Assembly (NCBI GenBank): GCA_003228955.1
Contig: QIGN01000022.1
Coordinates: 1 to 37,331, forward strand
DNA from: Hyphomicrobiales bacterium
Lineage (GTDB): Bacteria; Pseudomonadota; Alphaproteobacteria; Rhizobiales; Methyloligellaceae
DNA: 37,331 nt
Direction: 5' to 3'
This document shows, piece after piece, positions 33,018 to 37,331 of the stretch. The notes beneath the pieces were generated by a model. That model was given only the letters and a program-made list of their open reading frames with translations, was not told where the DNA came from and did not search any database. Within the stretch, counting starts at the first letter, position 1, and the number at the start of each line of letters is the position of its first letter. Position numbers and translations under genes: made by a program.

Positions 33018-34253
33018 ATGCGGGACGGAACCTTGCAGGAATTTCACAGGATAAAACGACTGCCGCCCTATGTTTTTGAGGAGGTAAACCGCCTCAAGGC
33101 AGGCGCGCGCGCGCGCGGCGATGATATTATCGATTTCGGTATGGGCAATCCCGATATGCCCACGCCGCCTCATATTGTCGAGAAGCTGGTCGAGACTGTC
33201 TCCAAACCCCGTACCAACCGGTATTCCACCTCGCGCGGAATCCCCGGGTTGAGGCGCGCGCAGGCCGCCTATTATGAACGCAGATTTGGCGTGACGCTTG
33301 ACCCGGACACGCAGATCGTCGCCACGCTGGGGTCGAAAGAAGGCTTCGCCAACATGGCGCAGGCCATTACCGCGCCCGGCGATATTGTTCTGGTGCCCAA
33401 TCCAACTTATCCGATTCACGAATTCGGATTCATCATTTCCGGCGGCGCAATTCGCCATGTCCCGGCGAAAACCGATGAGGAATTTCTTGCTGGTGTCGAT
33501 CAGGCGATGCGCCACTCCATACCTAAACCCATCGCGCTGGTGCTCAACTTCCCGGCCAATCCAACCGCGAGAGTTGCCAGCCTCGATTTCTACTCCGAGC
33601 TGGTGACCTATGCGAAAAATCACGATCTGATTTTATTGAGCGATGTGGCCTATGCGGAAATATATTTTGATGATAATCCACCGCCCTCGCTCTTGCAGGT
33701 GCCTGGAGCCATTGATATTGCCGTCGAATTTTCATCTCTGTCCAAGACCTATGCCATGCCTGGCTGGCGTATGGGTTTTGCTGTTGGCAATGAACGCCTG
33801 ATCGCGGCGCTTGCAAGGGTTAAATCCTATCTGGATTATGGCGCGTTTACGCCGATTCAGGTTGCGGCGGCGGCGGCGCTCAACGGCCCGCAGGAGTGCG
33901 TGGATGAAATTCGTGCGGTATATAAGGCGCGCAGGGATTGCCTGATTGAGCAGCTGGAGCGTGCCGGGTGGTCAATACCAGCGCCGACGGCCACCATGTT
34001 CGCATGGGCGCCAATCCCGGAGCCATTTGCACGGATTGGATCCCTGGAGTTTTCGAAGCTGCTGCTAGAAAAAGCGCATGTCGCGGTGTCACCGGGGATC
34101 GGCTTTGGGGAATTCGGAGAAGGGTATGTGCGCATCGCCCTGGTCGAGAATGAGCAACGCATCCGGCAGGCGGGACGCAGCATCAGGAAATTCCTGTCTG
34201 AACCGCTTGAATCGATGCACAATGTAATTCCCATTGCTTCCTCACAGATTTGA
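33018..34253 (+). CDS. Class I/II PLP aminotransferase (AlaC / LL-diaminopimelate aminotransferase-like)
   Basis: The 411-residue protein has the fold-type I aminotransferase pattern: EFHRIKRLPPYVFEEVNRLK at the N terminus, IIDFGMGNPDMPTPPHIVE, VPNPTYPIHEF, LNFPANPTARVA, LLSDVAYAEIYFDD and the PLP lysine Lys243 in SSLSKTYAMPGWRMGF. Such proteins in alphaproteobacteria are usually annotated as alanine or LL-diaminopimelate aminotransferase; the substrate cannot be settled here. Starts at 33009, 33018 or a TTG at 32982 are possible; 33018 best matches relatives. It is followed by hom, suggesting a link to aspartate-family amino acids. Confidence 0.9.
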   Translation: MRDGTLQEFHRIKRLPPYVFEEVNRLKAGARARGDDIIDFGMGNPDMPTPPHIVEKLVETVSKPRTNRYSTSRGIPGLRRAQAAYYERRFGVTLDPDTQIVATLGSKEGFANMAQAITAPGDIVLVPNPTYPIHEFGFIISGGAIRHVPAKTDEEFLAGVDQAMRHSIPKPIALVLNFPANPTARVASLDFYSELVTYAKNHDLILLSDVAYAEIYFDDNPPPSLLQVPGAIDIAVEFSSLSKTYAMPGWRMGFAVGNERLIAALARVKSYLDYGAFTPIQVAAAAALNGPQECVDEIRAVYKARRDCLIEQLERAGWSIPAPTATMFAWAPIPEPFARIGSLEFSKLLLEKAHVAVSPGIGFGEFGEGYVRIALVENEQRIRQAGRSIRKFLSEPLESMHNVIPIASSQI

Positions 34254-34260
34254 ACGCGCG

Positions 34261-35586
34261 ATGAGTAAATCCCTGAAACTTGGTGTTGCCGGCCTTGGCA
34301 CAGTCGGCATTGCCACCCTCAAACTCATCACCTTGCATGGCGAGAGATTCGCGTCGCGTGTTGGTTGCACCGTTGAAATTGGCGCTGTGTCCGCGCGCGA
34401 CCAGAGGAAAAATCGCGAGTTCGATATTTCACCCTACAAATGGTTCGATGACGCCGTCGCTCTGGCGAAATCGGACGATATCGATGTATTCGTCGAATTG
34501 ATCGGCGGAGAAGACGGAGCTGCAAAAGCATCCGTCGAAGCCGCGTTGAAAGCGGGCAAGCATGTTGTGACCGCAAACAAGGCGCTGCTGGCCCATCACG
34601 GAGTTGAATTGGCCCGGCTGGCCGACGCAAATGGGGTGGCGCTGAGTTTTGAAGCAGCGGTTGCCGGCGGCATCCCGGCGATCAAGACCATTCGGGAAAG
34701 CCTGCTCGCCAACAAGATTACGCGCGTCTACGGAATATTGAACGGCACCTGCAACTATATCCTGACCAAGATGCAGAAGGAGGGGCGGGCATTCGATGAA
34801 GTCCTGCAGGAGGCCCAGGATGCCGGCTATGCGGAAACCGATCCGACATTTGACATCGGCGGTTATGACACGGCTCACAAGCTGGCGATATTGACGTCGC
34901 TGGCCTTTGGCGTCGAAACGTCAATCGACACGGTTTATGTGGAAGGAATTGAGTCCATTTCGCTGGCCGATATCCAAGCCGCCGACGATCTTGGTTACAG
35001 GATCAAACTGCTGGGCGTCGCGCAACAAACCGAAAGCGGGATCGAACAACGCGTCCATCCGACCATGGTGCCAAAGAATACAGCGATCGCGGAAGTCGAC
35101 GGCGTCACCAATTGCGTGGCCTTCGACGGTAATTTCGTTGGCGACATATTGCTGATCGGGCCGGGCGCCGGAGGGGGCCCTACCGCATCCGCGGTTATCA
35201 GCGATGTCCTTGATATTGCCAAGGGGCGGATCAGTCCGCCATTCGCCTGGCGCACGGAAGACCTCAAACCCTATGAACGCGCGCGGATGCGCTCCCATGA
35301 AGGCGGCTATTACATCCGGCTCAAGGTATTTGACCGGACGGGCGCATTTGCAGCGATCGCGGGGCGCATGGCGGAACACGGGATCTCGCTGGAGAGTATC
35401 GTTCAGAGGCGTCCCGCCGCGGCATTGCCCGGGCTGGACGCGCGCGGCGGTGACGGCGGGCCCCTGCCAGTCGTCATGATCACCCATGAGACAACCGAAG
35501 CGGCGATCCGCGCTGCGCTCAAGGCAATTGAGGATGAGGGCAACGTGCAGGACCGGCCACGGATGATCCGGATTGAAAAACTGTGA
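34261..35586 (+). CDS. hom: Homoserine dehydrogenase
   Basis: Homoserine dehydrogenase reduces aspartate semialdehyde to homoserine, the branch point to threonine and methionine. The 441-residue protein has an N-terminal NAD(P) site (LGVAGLGTVGIATLKLI), the catalytic parts KHVVTANKALLAHHG, EAAVAGGIPAIKTIRE, GILNGTCNYILTKM and GYAETDPTFDIGGYDTAHK, and a C-terminal ACT-type domain from about residue 355 (YYIRLKVFDRTGAFAAIAGR) for feedback by threonine. The ATG 34261 is chosen, 7 bases after the aminotransferase stop. The C-terminal domain includes a Gly/Ala-rich insert before the last strand. Confidence 0.95.
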   Translation: MSKSLKLGVAGLGTVGIATLKLITLHGERFASRVGCTVEIGAVSARDQRKNREFDISPYKWFDDAVALAKSDDIDVFVELIGGEDGAAKASVEAALKAGKHVVTANKALLAHHGVELARLADANGVALSFEAAVAGGIPAIKTIRESLLANKITRVYGILNGTCNYILTKMQKEGRAFDEVLQEAQDAGYAETDPTFDIGGYDTAHKLAILTSLAFGVETSIDTVYVEGIESISLADIQAADDLGYRIKLLGVAQQTESGIEQRVHPTMVPKNTAIAEVDGVTNCVAFDGNFVGDILLIGPGAGGGPTASAVISDVLDIAKGRISPPFAWRTEDLKPYERARMRSHEGGYYIRLKVFDRTGAFAAIAGRMAEHGISLESIVQRRPAAALPGLDARGGDGGPLPVVMITHETTEAAIRAALKAIEDEGNVQDRPRMIRIEKL

Positions 35587-35637
35587 AGTGCGGATTTGAT
35601 TATCCGGTAGTTTCCATTTTGAGAGGGGCAAACGCCG

Positions 35638-36621
35638 ATGGCGAAGAAAATCGACGATGACACTGGCCTCAGCCGGATGCTGGCTCTGGAGATCGCCCGG
35701 GTCACGGAATCCGCGGCCATAGCCGCCGCAAGGCTGCGCGGATGTGGCGATGAGGTCGCGGCAGATCAGGCCGCCGTCGATGCCATGCGTAAAGAACTCA
35801 ACCGCCTTCCCATCCGGGGACGCATTGTTATCGGCGAGGGCGAGCGCGACGAAGCTCCGATGCTGTATATCGGCGAGGAAGTGGGGCAGGGCGAAGGACC
35901 CGAAGTCGATATTGCCGTCGATCCGCTTGAAGGCACCACCATCTGCGCGAAAGCGGAACCCAACGCGCTGGCCGTAGTGGCCTTTGCCGACAAGGGCAGC
36001 CTGCTTTACGCACCGGACATTTACATGGAGAAGATTGCGATTGGTCCCGGTTTTGAGCCTGGACTGGTCGATCTGGATGCCGAGCCAAAAGACAATCTGA
36101 GTGCGCTGGCAAAGGCCAAGGGCGTGCCAATCGAAGAGATAACCGCCTGCATCCTCGACCGTCCAAGGCATGCAAAACTAATTGAAGGCGTTCGCAAAGC
36201 CGGCGCCGCGATCCGTTTGATCGGCGATGGTGATATTGCCGGTGTTATTCACACCGCCAACGCCGACGACACAGGCATCGACATCTATTTGGGCATTGGC
36301 GGAGCGCCGGAAGGCGTGCTGGCGGCCGCGGCGCTGAGGTGCATCGGCGGCCAGATACAGGCTCGGCTCCACGCGACCAGCGATCAGCACCGGGCGAGGG
36401 TGGCCGAGATCGGAATCAAGGACATCGACCGGAAATACACCATGGACGATCTGGCGTCGGGCGATGTTCTGTTTGCCGCCACGGGCGTTACCAGCGGCTC
36501 CATGCTTCAGGGCGTGCGCTTTCGGGCCGGCGCGACAAGAACGGAAACGGTTGTTATGCGCGCCAGGACACGCACCGTGCGCTGGATCAAAACCGAACAT
36601 GGCGCCGGGCAGAACAAGTGA
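35638..36621 (+). CDS. glpX: Fructose-1,6-bisphosphatase class II
   Basis: GlpX-type phosphatases hydrolyse fructose 1,6-bisphosphate in gluconeogenesis, using metal ions in a lithium-sensitive fold. The 327-residue protein has IRGRIVIGEGERDEAPMLY with the metal-binding acidic residues, EVDIAVDPLEGTTICAK, IYMEKIAIG, IRLIGDGDIAGVI, GIDIYLGIGGAPEGVLAAAAL and FAATGVTSGSMLQGV, as expected. GAGAGG precedes the ATG by about 12 bases. In cyanobacteria and some others this class is bifunctional with sedoheptulose bisphosphate, which is not testable here. It lies between hom and recJ, a common alphaproteobacterial order. Confidence 0.95.
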   Translation: MAKKIDDDTGLSRMLALEIARVTESAAIAAARLRGCGDEVAADQAAVDAMRKELNRLPIRGRIVIGEGERDEAPMLYIGEEVGQGEGPEVDIAVDPLEGTTICAKAEPNALAVVAFADKGSLLYAPDIYMEKIAIGPGFEPGLVDLDAEPKDNLSALAKAKGVPIEEITACILDRPRHAKLIEGVRKAGAAIRLIGDGDIAGVIHTANADDTGIDIYLGIGGAPEGVLAAAALRCIGGQIQARLHATSDQHRARVAEIGIKDIDRKYTMDDLASGDVLFAATGVTSGSMLQGVRFRAGATRTETVVMRARTRTVRWIKTEHGAGQNK

Positions 36622-36675
36622 ACCGCCATCAAGAGCATCCGGTTCATTGTATGACCGGCTTCAGGATGCAGCCTG

Positions 36676-37331
36676 ATGACAGCCCCTGAACCCCGGATAT
36701 TGGCACGTGAGGAACCCAGGCGGGCCTTCTTGCGGGTAGAGAAATCCGCGCGTGGCATGAGGTGGGTGGAACGGCTTCAGCCCGAGAATGAAACCACCGC
36801 GATAGCAATTGCGCAGGAAAGCGGCGTTTCTGAAATCGTTGCCCGGGTTCTGGCCGGGCGGGGTGTCGGTGTGAATGCCATCGGCGATCACCTGAACCCG
36901 TCACTTAAAGCATTGATGCCTGATCCTTCCAGCCTGCGGGATATGGACGCCGCGGCCGAATGCATGGCGAATGCCATCCGCGACAAGCGGCCGATGTCGA
37001 TTTTCGGCGACTATGACGTGGATGGCGCGGCCAGCGTGGCGCTCATTCGCCGTTTTGTCGCCGCACATGGTCACGAAGCGGAGTTTTACATCCCCGACCG
37101 GACGCTTGAAGGCTACGGCCCGAGCGTCGAGGCGTTCGAACAGCTTATCGATGGCGGCGCCAGCCTCATCATAACCGTTGACTGCGGCACCCTCTCTCAT
37201 GAACCCATTGCCCGCGCCCGGGCGCTTGGCGCGGACGTTCTGGTTCTCGACCACCATCAGGCGGATGAAAAATTGCCCGACGCCCTGGCTGTGGTGAATC
37301 CCAACCGGCAGGACGACATCTCGGGTCAGGG
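36676..37331 (+). CDS. recJ: Single-stranded-DNA-specific exonuclease RecJ, N-terminal part (3' truncated by window)
   Basis: RecJ degrades single-stranded DNA 5' to 3' in recombination and mismatch repair. The frame from the ATG at 36676 stays open to the window end and gives 218 residues. It contains the DHH-superfamily motif GDYDVDG at about 111-117 (motif I), the segment TVDCGT at about 171 (motif II) and DHH at 192-194 (motif III), enough to assign it with confidence. The C-terminal nuclease and OB domains are outside. It lies 54 bases after glpX. The N-terminal 85 residues are less conserved, as usual. Confidence 0.95.
   Translation, partial: MTAPEPRILAREEPRRAFLRVEKSARGMRWVERLQPENETTAIAIAQESGVSEIVARVLAGRGVGVNAIGDHLNPSLKALMPDPSSLRDMDAAAECMANAIRDKRPMSIFGDYDVDGAASVALIRRFVAAHGHEAEFYIPDRTLEGYGPSVEAFEQLIDGGASLIITVDCGTLSHEPIARARALGADVLVLDHHQADEKLPDALAVVNPNRQDDISGQ

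Noticed and set aside
34921-36171. A 416-codon open frame on the minus strand across hom and glpX
   Set aside because: It lies fully antisense to two well-supported conserved genes, has no recognisable domain, and high-GC antisense frames of this size are common.
1-37331. CRISPR arrays, insertion sequences, prophage or defence genes
   Set aside because: No repeat-spacer pattern, transposase, terminal repeats or phage genes were seen on either strand.

Overview
The window reads as ordinary chromosomal DNA of an alphaproteobacterium, probably from the Hyphomicrobiales (Rhizobiales) or a nearby lineage such as Parvibaculaceae; genus is not resolvable from what I can see. The reasons are gene order and family subtypes: glyA-nrdR-ribD-ribE-ribBA-ribH-nusB-thiL, then hppA, then bamE / cytochrome bc1 chaperone / DUF177 / plsX / fabH / ihfA / merR, then rplM-rpsI-argC, aminotransferase-hom-glpX-recJ, together with a DUF2842 protein, a COX15-type heme A synthase and a class I PHA synthase. 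Coding density is high and no insertion sequence, phage gene or CRISPR array was seen.

Layout. 1-6971: the end of glyA, nrdR, a riboflavin operon, nusB, thiL and an MFS transporter, all rightward and closely packed. 7172-9304: a membrane proton-pumping pyrophosphatase closed by a strong terminator. 9416-14375: a leftward BamE lipoprotein diverging from a rightward envelope and lipid block (bc1 chaperone, DUF177, PlsX, FabH, IHF-alpha, MerR regulator). 14442-14519: tRNA-Pro(GGG). 14538-24213: an exopolysaccharide locus with a Wzy/WaaL-type polymerase or ligase, a polyprenyl glycosylphosphotransferase, a GT4 glycosyltransferase, an outer-membrane export lipoprotein, a Wzz/GumC-type chain-length protein with a decayed kinase domain, a CelD/BcsL acyltransferase and a polysaccharide deacetylase. 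24223-25603: DUF2842 and heme A synthase. 25563-28272: a leftward group of ECHDC3-like protein, CoA-binding protein and MetY. 28577-30578: rplM-rpsI and argC, separated by a terminator. 30604-32454: phaC. 32644-37331: a small lipoprotein, an aminotransferase, homoserine dehydrogenase, class II fructose-bisphosphatase and the start of recJ.

How the genes work together. The first block makes riboflavin and thiamine diphosphate and controls ribonucleotide reductase. The PlsX-FabH block feeds phospholipid and fatty-acid synthesis. The polysaccharide locus would start a lipid-linked repeat unit, polymerise it, export it and modify it, but it has no flippase and only one committed glycosyltransferase, so other genes must lie elsewhere. 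MetY and homoserine dehydrogenase both serve methionine and threonine synthesis, although they are 7 kb apart.

Most of the window is conventional. The observations most worth a second look are several decayed catalytic domains inside intact genes (the GTP cyclohydrolase II half of RibBA, the kinase half of the Wzz-like protein, the ECHDC3-like protein without catalytic glutamates), two perfect palindromes in divergent promoter regions, and a long inverted repeat ahead of hppA. I did not find a clear undescribed defence or mobile system.
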